From: an uncultured Endomicrobiia bacterium
Lineage (GTDB): Bacteria > Elusimicrobiota > Endomicrobiia > Endomicrobiales > Endomicrobiaceae
Length of the DNA stretch: 64,000 nt
Direction: 5' to 3'
Assembly (NCBI GenBank): GCA_938040055.1
Contig: CALHWY010000013.1
Span: forward strand, 1-64,000
Under the pieces are notes generated by a model. The model was not told where the DNA came from. It did no database searches and saw only the letters and a program-made list of their open reading frames with translations. Numbering within the stretch: position 1 is the first letter of the stretch; each line of letters begins with the position of its first letter. A program made the position numbers and the translations under genes. Below are positions 1 through 7,387 of the stretch, piece by piece.

Positions 1-74
1 ACTTCTTTACTACCTTTCAAAGCAAAAACACAAGCAGATTTAAGAAAATATGTGAATATCTCCCGATACACAAA

Positions 75-112
75 ATGCCGGAAATGCCTGTAAAAGCAGG
101 CTATACCGGCAT
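75..112. repeat. Two-tier inverted repeat
   Basis: ATGCCGG (75-81) is perfectly complementary to CCGGCAT (106-112). Inside it, GCCTG (86-90) pairs with CAGGC (97-101). No T-tract follows on either strand, so this is not an ordinary terminator. It could be a structured RNA element or a binding site; function unknown. Confidence 0.4.
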
Positions 113-314
113 ATAAGAACTTTTGAAAAGATAGTTAAAAAATATATTAGAGTTTAATATAAATAATTATAACAAATTTATTTTTTGTCTCTTCGCGGCC
201 GAAGAAAAAATTATTCTCCGGTTTTTTTAATTGCGGTAATTTGAAAACTTTGCCGATCTCCGGCTTTTAGCAAAGAAATTGCTATGTTTTTTGCTAAAAT
301 GTACAACAAATAAG

Positions 315-337
315 CCGGCGTTTATGCCGGATTTTTA
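315..337 (+). terminator. Weak stem-loop terminator candidate
   Basis: CCGGC at 315-319 pairs with GCCGG at 326-330, and ATTTTTAA follows. The stem is only 5 bp with a 6-nt loop, so termination is plausible but weak. It lies upstream of the first gene, so it would end a transcript arriving from the left. Confidence 0.35.
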
Positions 338-418
338 AGGGAAAAAGCGGCACAGCCTCTTTTCCCGCTATGGGGAACCGAACGTTTTTTGCTTTATAAA
401 CAGCCAGGAGGAATGCTT

Positions 419-1288
419 ATGTCCGCGCCAAATACGTCTTTTATTTCTGCATGGCAGCGTGATCTTGAACGTTTTTTGCCTTTGAAAAGCCAGTTCATAA
501 TTTCTGGAAATGTCAGAGACCAGCATCTTTGCGAAATCAATAATACATTAGTCGCGCAGAATATTCGGCAAACTCTTTGCGGAATGCTTACGGGCGCGGG
601 ATATGCGGGCGTACTTGTTTGGGAGCCCGTTTCAGGATACAGTGTTCTCAGTGGCGAAAGCGACGGTATTCTTTCTTCTCTCGGCATAGAAAATCCATCC
701 GTGACAAGTCTTGACATGCTCGGTCTGACGATAGAAAAATTTACAAAATTGTCCTGCAAGCCGTGCGCTTTTATCATAGATTTCGCTTCCCGTATATCCG
801 TAAGAGCGGATATGCTAAGCAGCCGCGAACATAATCTTTTTACCAATGCTCTTATAATGTCCCATTCCAGCAGAGCCATGCCTGAAAAAACAAGCCGCAA
901 ACCTTTTTTCAATACCATCATCTGGATAGCCGAAAAAGAAAGCGATATACCGGATCTGCTTACTTTTAACAATCCCAAAATAAGGCATATAAGCATACCC
1001 AAACCGGACAATGCTGCCAGAAGGGCTTTTGCGCAAAGCCTTTTAAAAGGCATATGCCCGCAAAAGGATGAAAGCTTATTTAAAAAGGTTGAAGACGATT
1101 TTGTCGGTTCTACCGAAGGGATGCTTCTTTACGATATGCGAGCCATAGCGACGCTGGCGAAAGTCGAAGATATAGAATTTAAGGATATTTCAAAAGCGGT
1201 GAGACATTATAAAACAGGAGTAAAGGATGATCCGTGGCGGAAAATTGATAAAGATAAAATACGCGGCGGCGCGCTTTATAGCGCATAA
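419..1288 (+). CDS. N-terminal-domain-only homologue of a ClpB-like AAA+ ATPase family
   Basis: 289 residues from the ATG at 419, chosen because AGGAGG lies at 406-411 with 7-nt spacing; in-frame upstream starts at 389 and 413 have worse spacing. The sequence resembles the N-terminal domain of a family of long bacterial AAA+ proteins: LKSQFIISGNVRDQ near the start, a CAFIIDFASR segment like a degenerate Walker B strand, FFNTIIWIAEKESDIPD, IPKPDNAARRAF, and DDPWRKIDKDKIRGG at the end. In the long proteins, as I recall them, this last segment leads straight into the ClpA/B-like ATPase core. Here a stop follows within five codons, no Walker A is present, and no core is encoded downstream. So this is either a stand-alone N-domain or a truncated gene. 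Family recalled from memory. Confidence 0.55.
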   Translation: MSAPNTSFISAWQRDLERFLPLKSQFIISGNVRDQHLCEINNTLVAQNIRQTLCGMLTGAGYAGVLVWEPVSGYSVLSGESDGILSSLGIENPSVTSLDMLGLTIEKFTKLSCKPCAFIIDFASRISVRADMLSSREHNLFTNALIMSHSSRAMPEKTSRKPFFNTIIWIAEKESDIPDLLTFNNPKIRHISIPKPDNAARRAFAQSLLKGICPQKDESLFKKVEDDFVGSTEGMLLYDMRAIATLAKVEDIEFKDISKAVRHYKTGVKDDPWRKIDKDKIRGGALYSA

Positions 1289-1347
1289 AAACGGATGCGG
1301 AAAACGTATTACCGGAAAATAATCCGCTCCGGGCCGTCCGTTTTTTA
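1286..1347 (+). terminator. Long stem terminator after the AAA N-domain gene
   Basis: AAAAACGGA at 1286-1294 is perfectly complementary to TCCGTTTTT at 1337-1345, and the T-run continues to 1346. The 42-nt loop itself has GC-rich segments. It overlaps the stop codon of the preceding gene and plausibly ends its transcript. Confidence 0.5.
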
Positions 1348-1409
1348 TATTTTGCAAAATCCGTGCGGCCGGCAAGGACCGGGACGGATCGCCCGGACTT
1401 GAAATACGG

Positions 1410-1450
1410 TCCGCAATAGAGAAATAAAAATCAAAATGCCGTATTGCGGA
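1410..1450 (+). promoter_or_regulatory. Possible ribosome-binding-site-sequestering hairpin
   Basis: TCCGCAATA (1410-1418) is perfectly complementary to TATTGCGGA (1442-1450), a 9-bp stem with a 23-nt A-rich loop. The 3' arm overlaps the GCGGAGG Shine-Dalgarno (1446-1452) of the gene starting at 1459. Folding would hide the ribosome binding site, so translational control of the membrane protein is plausible. This is inference from pairing only. Confidence 0.4.
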
Positions 1451-1458
1451 GGCGCAAT

Positions 1459-2109
1459 ATGCACAGGATAAACATACAATATAATTTTAAGCTTCCTCCC
1501 GAACAGGCCCCCAAGCTGGGCAAAATGGTGGTCATAATTCTTTTGTTTTGTTTTATGAACGCTTTTTTCTTCATTTTCGCGGCGATAAAGTTTATAAGGA
1601 TTGAAAATTATAATGCATATAATATTTTGTTTTTCCTTCTCGTTTTCAGTTTGGGAGTTCTTTTTTGCGCCGCAGCGTTTATGGTTGTTTACAAATATAT
1701 AATAATTTCCGTGATAGAAGCGGGATACGGCAGGATGACTCCTTTTTTCAAAACGATAAGTTTTATTTTAGGAGAAAATTTTGTCAGGGACGCTTCATTT
1801 AAGGAGAAAATCAACAAAGTGCTTGATTTCGGCGAAATATGTAAAAATGTTTACGGGCAAAAAACTCCGAAACTTTTTCAAAAAGCGGTAAGCTTCTTTT
1901 TAAACAGGCTTCCTTTCGTGCAGTTTCTCAAAAACCTTTCTCCCGATATCAGCGATAAAGACGCCGAAACCGTAAGCGAAGCCGTATATTCGCAGATGGA
2001 CGAATATATAGTGAAAACCCTTTTCCCCGGAAATAATATAAAATGGCTGTTTTTTATTTTTCCCGCTAATATTATCGCGCAGACCGCGCTTATATTTCTT
2101 TTAAAATAA
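1459..2109 (+). CDS. Hypothetical inner-membrane protein, three predicted TM helices
   Basis: 216 residues from ATG 1459, supported by GCGGAGG at 1446-1452. I do not recognise a family. Hydrophobic segments are at about residues 22-45 (MVVIILLFCFMNAFFFIFAA) and 52-85 (long, around LLVFSLGVLFCAAAFMVV), plus a C-terminal one (WLFFIFPANIIAQTALIFLL) ending at the last residues. Between the second and third lies a soluble stretch of about 100 residues. The ribosome binding site lies in a potential hairpin. No operon partner is evident: the upstream gene has its own terminator and the next gene faces the opposite way. Confidence 0.6.
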   Translation: MHRINIQYNFKLPPEQAPKLGKMVVIILLFCFMNAFFFIFAAIKFIRIENYNAYNILFFLLVFSLGVLFCAAAFMVVYKYIIISVIEAGYGRMTPFFKTISFILGENFVRDASFKEKINKVLDFGEICKNVYGQKTPKLFQKAVSFFLNRLPFVQFLKNLSPDISDKDAETVSEAVYSQMDEYIVKTLFPGNNIKWLFFIFPANIIAQTALIFLLK

Positions 2110-2334
2110 TTCCGGGCCGGCCGTAACGGATCAGGCGGTTTTTCAATGCGGATTGAAATGTCAGCGCAGGAAAATTTGTTTTTTTTAATGCGGCGGGGAA
2201 TAAAACCGGCTGGCGTGAAACGTAAATATGAAAATGCAAATCCCAAATAACTTAAACCCGGCGCGTAAATATGTAAAAAATCTTATCTTTAAAGCTTTTT
2301 CAAGCGGATCAAAGGACTTTATACGCGTAAAAAA

Positions 2335-2357
2335 AGCCGGGGCGGAAAGCCCCGGCT
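2335..2357 (-). terminator. Strong intrinsic terminator of the peroxiredoxin gene
   Basis: AGCCGGGGC (2335-2343) pairs perfectly with GCCCCGGCT (2349-2357) around a 5-nt loop. A-tracts on the left give a T-run on the minus strand, and T-rich sequence on the right gives one on the plus strand. The stem can therefore serve both the minus-strand peroxiredoxin gene and any plus-strand readthrough. Confidence 0.85.
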
Positions 2358-2376
2358 CTTTTTATTATCGAAAAAA

Positions 2377-3093
2377 TTACTTTTTTTCTATTTTCTTTTT
2401 AATTTCTTCGGCCGGAAGTTTTTTAAAGGCGATAAACCAGTCAATCACTTTTACGTCGGAATCTTTGTTCGCCTTTCTTTCGGCGACGGCTTTCATTGTC
2501 GACGGGGGAGGGACTATCACATCTTCGCCCGGTTTCCAGTCCGCCGGAGTCGCCACGGAAAATGCGTCCGAGGTCTGCAATGCGACTACGATTCTCTTTA
2601 TTTCCTCAAAATTTCTTCCCGTGGAAAGAGGATAGTACAGTATCGCCCGTATTTTGGATTCGGGATCGATAATAAAAACAGCTCTGACCGCCGCGGTCGT
2701 GGAAGCGTTCGGCTGCAGCATTCCGTATTTGTTTGCCACGTCCATCTTTATGTCCGCGATCAGCGGAAAAGTGATTTCGGGTTTCTTGATATCCCTGAAT
2801 TCCACTTTTTCGCGGATAGCTTCAAGCCACGCGACATGAGCGTGAATGCTGTCGATTGAAAGACCTATGATTTCGGTATTAATCTCCTTAAACTCGGGAA
2901 CCATTTTCTGAAAAGTCATAAATTCGGTTGTGCATACCGGCGTAAAATCCGCAGGATGGGAAAAAAGAATCGACCATTTGCCTTTGAAATCCTGAGGAAA
3001 ATTGATTTTTCCCTGCGTGGTAAGCGCTGTAAAAGAGGGAGCTTCATCGCCTATTAAAGGCAGCTTTTTTACTTCTTGAATGTTTTCCGTCAT
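2377..3093 (-). CDS. 1-Cys peroxiredoxin (Prx6-type)
   Basis: 238 residues. Reduces hydrogen peroxide and alkyl hydroperoxides through a peroxidatic cysteine in the cytoplasm. The thioredoxin-like AhpC/TSA domain starts at GDEAPSF (15-21). The catalytic motif is PADFTPVCTTEF with Cys54, and the Prx6-type C-terminal domain follows, with VIDWFIAFKKLPAEE near the end. Cys54 is the only cysteine in the protein, so unlike many prokaryotic Prx6-type relatives that carry C-terminal cysteines it cannot form an internal disulfide and must be reduced by a partner. Start supported by AGGAGGA just upstream; single gene with its own promoter and terminator. Confidence 0.93.
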   Translation of the reverse strand: MTENIQEVKKLPLIGDEAPSFTALTTQGKINFPQDFKGKWSILFSHPADFTPVCTTEFMTFQKMVPEFKEINTEIIGLSIDSIHAHVAWLEAIREKVEFRDIKKPEITFPLIADIKMDVANKYGMLQPNASTTAAVRAVFIIDPESKIRAILYYPLSTGRNFEEIKRIVVALQTSDAFSVATPADWKPGEDVIVPPPSTMKAVAERKANKDSDVKVIDWFIAFKKLPAEEIKKKIEKK

Positions 3094-3182
3094 AAATCTC
3101 CTCCTGAAGTTATTTTTTTATTATCCGCAAAAAACAGGCTTTTGGTTTCATGTAAAACAAGTCCGTAAAAAATGACAGGCTA

Positions 3183-3211
3183 ATTGTAGCAATAAGCAAA
3201 AAAAAATACAA
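3183..3211 (-). promoter_or_regulatory. Sigma-70-type promoter for the peroxiredoxin gene
   Basis: On the minus strand TTGTAT (3211-3206), a 17-nt T-rich spacer and TACAAT (3188-3183). This would give a 5' leader of about 80 nt before the ATG at 3093. Inferred from consensus match only. Confidence 0.55.
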
Positions 3212-3385
3212 TTACGGAAAAATTCCTCGCAAGAAAAAGCGGCCGGCTTAAAATCCGTATGCCTGCGGTAAAAAGAGCCGCGATATTCGAGTTCCTTACC
3301 GTTTCCCGGTCAGACTTATGAAAAAGCGGTCTGAAAAATAAAAGCAAAAGCGTCCACCGCGGTTTCTCGGGCCTGCAAAACCTGT

Positions 3386-3600
3386 TGCATCCGTTTGCCG
3401 CTTGCCCTTGAGTTTTTTACAACCCTAAGAACCCGCGTCATCTTGTCAGTAATCCGCCTCTTTTCCCGGGGATCTTTCGCAGTCCAAGGTAGAAATAGGA
3501 TGCATTTTCCGTCCGTCCGCCGCTTGCTCCTAAAACTTCCACGGCCCAAAGAACCCGCGTTATCTTGTAGCAGCCGCCCCTTGCCGGATGCTTTCACAGT
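3386..3600. repeat. Imperfect tandem duplication of about 120 bp in a gene-free stretch
   Basis: Blocks recur about 118-122 bp apart: CCGCTTGC at 3398 and 3519; the 19-nt block AAGAACCCGCGTCATCTTG and a near-identical copy starting at 3427 and 3549; and CTTTCGCAGT/CTTTCACAGT at 3473 and 3591. An open frame crosses both copies on the minus strand (3316-3612) but has no family resemblance, so I treat this as a repeat rather than a gene. The whole 3094-3672 gap otherwise holds only the peroxiredoxin promoter. Confidence 0.6.
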
Positions 3601-3672
3601 TTGTTTCATCATATCTAAAATAAGGATTTCCGGATTTTGCCTGGATTTACTCCTTGTATATAATATGTATGT

Positions 3673-4650
3673 TCAATTGACCGCGCCAGCCGTTATAAGC
3701 ATTTCAGTGATTTCGGTATAACCTTTTTCGCCGGCATAATGCAGAGCGCTGCGGCCTTCATTGTCAACCTCATTTACATCGGCTCCTTTTTCTATCAGCA
3801 GCGCGCAGAAATCGTTATTGCCGCATAATGCCGCCACTATGAGAGGAGTTTCGCTTTCGGTATTTTTTGCGTTTATGTCGGCTCCCGCTTTTATAAGTGC
3901 TTCGCCGATAAACTTATTGCCTTTCTGCGCGGCGAAATGAAGGGGAGCGTTGCCGTTTAAAAGTTTTATGCCGGCGTCCGCGCCGTTTTTAAGCAGCATT
4001 TCCACTATATTCATATTGCCGGTTCTGACTGCTATGTTTAACGCGCAGTCTCCCGCGTCATTTAATGAATCCACTAAGGAGCGGGAATTGTTTTTAAGAA
4101 GAACCGCGACCGCTTCGCTTTGCCCGTTGTAAACAGCCTGATGCAGCGCCGTATTGCCGCTGCTGTCTTTTGCGTCGGAGCCGGAATCCGACAATACGCC
4201 AACAAGTTCTCTTAATCCGTTTGAAGTCGCATAATCCAGGGCGCAATGACCGTTATTGTCTTTTATGGATTTATCGGCCCCCAGACCCAGTAAAACATTC
4301 GACGCTTCGGTCTTTCCTTCGCAAATGCTGTATATCAGAGGCGTTTTGCCGTCTTTATCGGTCGCGTTTATATCCGCTCCGGCGTCAACAAGCATTTTTA
4401 TGATTTCTTTATTTCCGCTTTTTGACACGCTGTGTATAGGCGCTATGCTGGCATTGTTGGCAAGAGAAACATCCGCCCCGTTGTCGATAAGAAGCTTTAC
4501 TATATCTTTGGCTCCTTTCATCGCGGCATAAAGCAAAGCGGTATTTCCCGCGGCGTCTCTTTTGTTTACGTCTATCCCGCCTTTTTTAAGAAAAGCGGCG
4601 ACCACCCCTTTCTGTCCGTTTTTGCATGCGTTTAAAAAAATATTGTCCAT
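3673..4650 (-). CDS. Ankyrin-repeat protein (325 aa)
   Basis: Built almost entirely of ankyrin repeats, about nine copies of the 33-residue unit, with typical GNTALLYAAMKG, DGKTPLIYS, NGNAPLHFAAQKG and EGRSALHYAGEKG turns. No signal peptide or transmembrane helix is visible, so it is probably a cytoplasmic protein-interaction scaffold; its partner is unknown. The start codon lies 2 nt from the stop of the larger ankyrin gene upstream, with GGAGAGG inside that gene's end, so the two are translationally coupled. It is the last gene of a TPR/ankyrin/ankyrin operon. Confidence 0.9.
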   Translation of the reverse strand: MDNIFLNACKNGQKGVVAAFLKKGGIDVNKRDAAGNTALLYAAMKGAKDIVKLLIDNGADVSLANNASIAPIHSVSKSGNKEIIKMLVDAGADINATDKDGKTPLIYSICEGKTEASNVLLGLGADKSIKDNNGHCALDYATSNGLRELVGVLSDSGSDAKDSSGNTALHQAVYNGQSEAVAVLLKNNSRSLVDSLNDAGDCALNIAVRTGNMNIVEMLLKNGADAGIKLLNGNAPLHFAAQKGNKFIGEALIKAGADINAKNTESETPLIVAALCGNNDFCALLIEKGADVNEVDNEGRSALHYAGEKGYTEITEMLITAGAVN

Positions 4651-4651
4651 T

Positions 4652-6238
4652 TTACATCCTCTCCATTAAATATTTGACCAAATCTTCATTTTCTTTTTCC
4701 AAAGCGAAGTCCATCGCCGTTTTCCCTTCATTATTTACGGCTTTCGGCAGAGGGTCTCCGAAACTGAACATAAGATCCGCCGCGGATTTTGCCGCAGCTT
4801 TATTCCTGTTTTTAGCCGCGTACATAAGAGCCGTATTGCCGTTTTTGTCTTTCAACGACATATCAGCCCCGTTTTCAAGAAGAAATATAAGCGTATTTTC
4901 AATATTGTCCGTGTCTTCCATAACCAGATTCATCAGAGCCGTCACGCCGTTTTTGTTGACGGCATTCAGCTGCGGAGAGTATTCCTCAAGCAGTATGTCG
5001 CGCACTATTTGTTTAACGGTGCCGTAATTGTATCCGGTTTCCCTTCTTTCGCTGCATGCCAGTATTAGCGGAGTATTCTCATCTTCGTCTATGGGAGCGT
5101 TTATGTCAAGCCCTTTATCTGCCATAGCTCTGATTATTTTAGCCGCGATCTTGTCCTCAAATACGGCATCGCTGTATTTGCCTTTTTTCATCATATAATA
5201 AAGAGCCGCTCTGCTGTTTTCTCCGCTTCTGAAGTTGGGATCCGCTCCAGCATTAAGCAATGCGCTGACTATGTCAGCATTCATATACGCGCATGCCGCC
5301 GCAAGAGGGGTAAAACCTTCAAAGTCTCTTTCAGTTGACACTTCATTGACATCCGTTCCCAGCCGTATAAGAGCTTCGGCCGCTTTGAGATCGCCTTTTT
5401 CTACGGTCTGGAAGTATGTCTGTCCGCCGGCGGCGATTTTATCGTTTATGGAAGGATCGTTTTCATCGTATTCGCCTTTAAAAAGCACCGAAAGTTTCGC
5501 GAGCCCTTCTTCCGAGGCATAGTCGGACGGGGTTTTGCCGGCAAAATCCTTTCCTTGCGGATCAATGCCGTAATCCATCAGAGCTTTTGCCAGAGAAAAA
5601 CAATCTTCAAGCGTTTTTTCACATTTTTCAATTTCCTCTGGGCGTCTCGCGTATTTAAGGCTGCGTTTCGCGTCTCTTCCGGGATAACAGGCTATAAGAT
5701 GGAGAAGATTTCTGTTTTCTTTATCCGCCATATCGAGTTTGGTTTTTCTTTCCATTAACGCATATATCAAATCGAAATTCGGATACTCTTTCATGGCAAG
5801 ATGATAACAGGTATCGCTTCTGTTTCCGTCTCTTAAAAGAGCGCTGACTTTGGCGTCAAGAAGGACGAACGCCGTCTGCTTTATGTCTTCGGCGGGCTGC
5901 TGCGTTTCTTCGGAGCATACCGCAAGATAATGCAAAGGCGTTCTGTCAAGCCTGTCTTTTACATTCGCTTTCAGACCTTGCGATAAAAGATATTCTACCG
6001 CTTCAAAGTCGGCGAATTTTGCAGCCAGATGAAGCGGCGTCTGTCCGTATGAATCCGCGGTTTGTTTATCCTCAAGGACTTTATAAAGCTCGAGTATTTC
6101 ACTCTTGCTTTCTCCTTTTTTGTACGCCCTTTTGATAAATTCCGTTGTCTTTGCGCAAGTCCATTCCGTATTCATTCTTTTGTAATCTTCAATATTGCGC
6201 TGCAATTCCTGCAGCAGATTTTTTTTGTCAATTTCCAT
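4652..6238 (-). CDS. Ankyrin-repeat protein (528 aa)
   Basis: Two blocks of ankyrin repeats: about residues 65-260 (including YGQTPLHLAAKF and LDRTPLHYLAV) and about 270-525 (including EGFTPLAAACAYM, KNGVTALMNLVM, NGNTALMYAAKN and NEGKTAMDFALE). A helical N-terminus of about 60 residues precedes them. No catalytic domain is recognisable, and no secretion signal is seen. AAAGGA before the ATG supports the start. It sits 4 nt after the TPR-like gene and 2 nt before the second ankyrin gene, so the three products probably work together. Function unknown. Confidence 0.88.
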   Translation of the reverse strand: MEIDKKNLLQELQRNIEDYKRMNTEWTCAKTTEFIKRAYKKGESKSEILELYKVLEDKQTADSYGQTPLHLAAKFADFEAVEYLLSQGLKANVKDRLDRTPLHYLAVCSEETQQPAEDIKQTAFVLLDAKVSALLRDGNRSDTCYHLAMKEYPNFDLIYALMERKTKLDMADKENRNLLHLIACYPGRDAKRSLKYARRPEEIEKCEKTLEDCFSLAKALMDYGIDPQGKDFAGKTPSDYASEEGLAKLSVLFKGEYDENDPSINDKIAAGGQTYFQTVEKGDLKAAEALIRLGTDVNEVSTERDFEGFTPLAAACAYMNADIVSALLNAGADPNFRSGENSRAALYYMMKKGKYSDAVFEDKIAAKIIRAMADKGLDINAPIDEDENTPLILACSERRETGYNYGTVKQIVRDILLEEYSPQLNAVNKNGVTALMNLVMEDTDNIENTLIFLLENGADMSLKDKNGNTALMYAAKNRNKAAAKSAADLMFSFGDPLPKAVNNEGKTAMDFALEKENEDLVKYLMERM

Positions 6239-6242
6239 GCTT

Positions 6243-6773
6243 TTATCCTTTAAAATTATTTTCCGAAGCTTCTTTGGCCTCTTTGACGTTTTTATATTTT
6301 ATATACTCGGGGTTTGATATTATCTCATTGAGTTTTTGCCTGTTTTTGCTTTGCAGATATGCGTCCGCCAGAAGTCTTACTGTCTTTATTTTCGCCGCGC
6401 GGGCGCGCTTTGCGGAGGAAATATATGCCATCGGCGCTTTGTATGCGTCGGAAATCTCTTCGGCGGCTTCAAGAATCCGGATTACGGGGTCGGCTGTTTC
6501 GGTTAAAGAAAGCATATCTTTTCTGCAAAGCAAAACGGCCTCTTCAAGACAGACGGCGGCATCTTCCGGTTTGTCCGCAGCAAGCAGACACAAAGACATA
6601 TTAAAAAGCGAAGGGACCGTTTTTTCTTTATCCAGCAATTCTTTTAAAATGGCGTATGCCTGCGCATATTGTCCGGTTTGCAGCAAAAACAGCGCGCAGT
6701 CCGAAAGAGTTTTATTGTTTTCTTGTTGCGGTTTATAAGGCTGTTTTGAAATAAATCCAGTTTTAAGTTCCAT
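6243..6773 (-). CDS. TPR-like helical repeat protein
   Basis: 176 residues from the ATG at 6773, which has AAGGAAGG just upstream; the frame stays open further upstream but without a ribosome binding site. Residues about 30-80 read like a tetratricopeptide unit (CALFLLQTGQYAQAYAILKE, then SLFNMSLCLLAADKPEDAAV), and the rest is helical and alanine/lysine-rich. No signal peptide. First gene of the operon with the two ankyrin proteins, suggesting an interaction module, but I cannot name its task. Confidence 0.7.
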   Translation of the reverse strand: MELKTGFISKQPYKPQQENNKTLSDCALFLLQTGQYAQAYAILKELLDKEKTVPSLFNMSLCLLAADKPEDAAVCLEEAVLLCRKDMLSLTETADPVIRILEAAEEISDAYKAPMAYISSAKRARAAKIKTVRLLADAYLQSKNRQKLNEIISNPEYIKYKNVKEAKEASENNFKG

Positions 6774-7387
6774 ATTTCCTTCCTTTTGCGATATTAAATT
6801 TATCCGCTGAAAATGTTTCCGTTTGAATATTCCGTTATAATAAACGCCGAGTTTTTTAATGTTTAATAAAAAGTCCGCTTTTGCGCAAAAATGTTTTCCA
6901 AAACCCAAAAGATCTTTAAAACTCCGCCCGCTCTTTAGGCGGTTTAACGGAATTTGCAGAGACATTCCGCAAAAGCCGCCGGCATCAGAGAAAATTCCAT
7001 TATTAAGCCGTACTTTTTCAGAGTTCAATTTTTTCCGGGAAATATTATAATTTCCGGTTTGTGTTTCCGGTTTGTGCCGTTTTGCCGCTGTTTATTTCGC
7101 GGCGGAGTCTATTATAAAAAACGGTTTCACAAAAAAACGCGGCGTTTTTTTCGGTCTTTGGGAAGCGAAAGTCCCGTTTGCGGCAAACAGTTTAAAAACC
7201 GCATCTTTGCCGGCGTTTTTTTAATCCGCGTCCGGCCGGTATTTTTCCGGAAAAATTCGTAACCCCCGAAAAGACAAAAAAGATTTTTCGAATACAGGCG
7301 GTTTTGTTTTTTCTTTTATTCTGCTGTTTAAGAACGTCATATTCTACCAAATAATGGACAAACCCGCACATAAAAAAGTTTTTGCGC
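6774..7387. other. Gene-free stretch of about 0.6 kb
   Basis: No convincing gene. Short open frames have biased, non-family-like translations. At 7131-7151 an A-tract/T-tract inverted repeat (AAAAAAACGC then GCGTTTTTTT) could act as a weak bidirectional terminator. The promoter of the TPR/ankyrin operon should lie in the left part, but I could not pick one with confidence. Confidence 0.4.

Larger units (their letters stand above)
1..418. other. Non-coding stretch before the first gene
   Basis: I see no supportable gene here. It is AT-rich and holds several short hairpins: a two-tier imperfect palindrome at 75-112, a small stem-loop at 191-204 and a CCGGC/GCCGG stem-loop at 315-330 followed by ATTTTT. 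The last could end a plus-strand transcript that enters from outside the window. Confidence 0.5.

Noticed and set aside
394..1053. 219-codon open frame on the minus strand opposite the first gene
   Set aside because: Shadow of the AAA N-domain gene; no ribosome binding site or recognisable domain, composition unlike the real genes.
3316..3612. 98-codon minus-strand frame across the 120-bp repeat
   Set aside because: Basic, repetitive translation with no family resemblance and weak start; better explained as a non-coding repeat.
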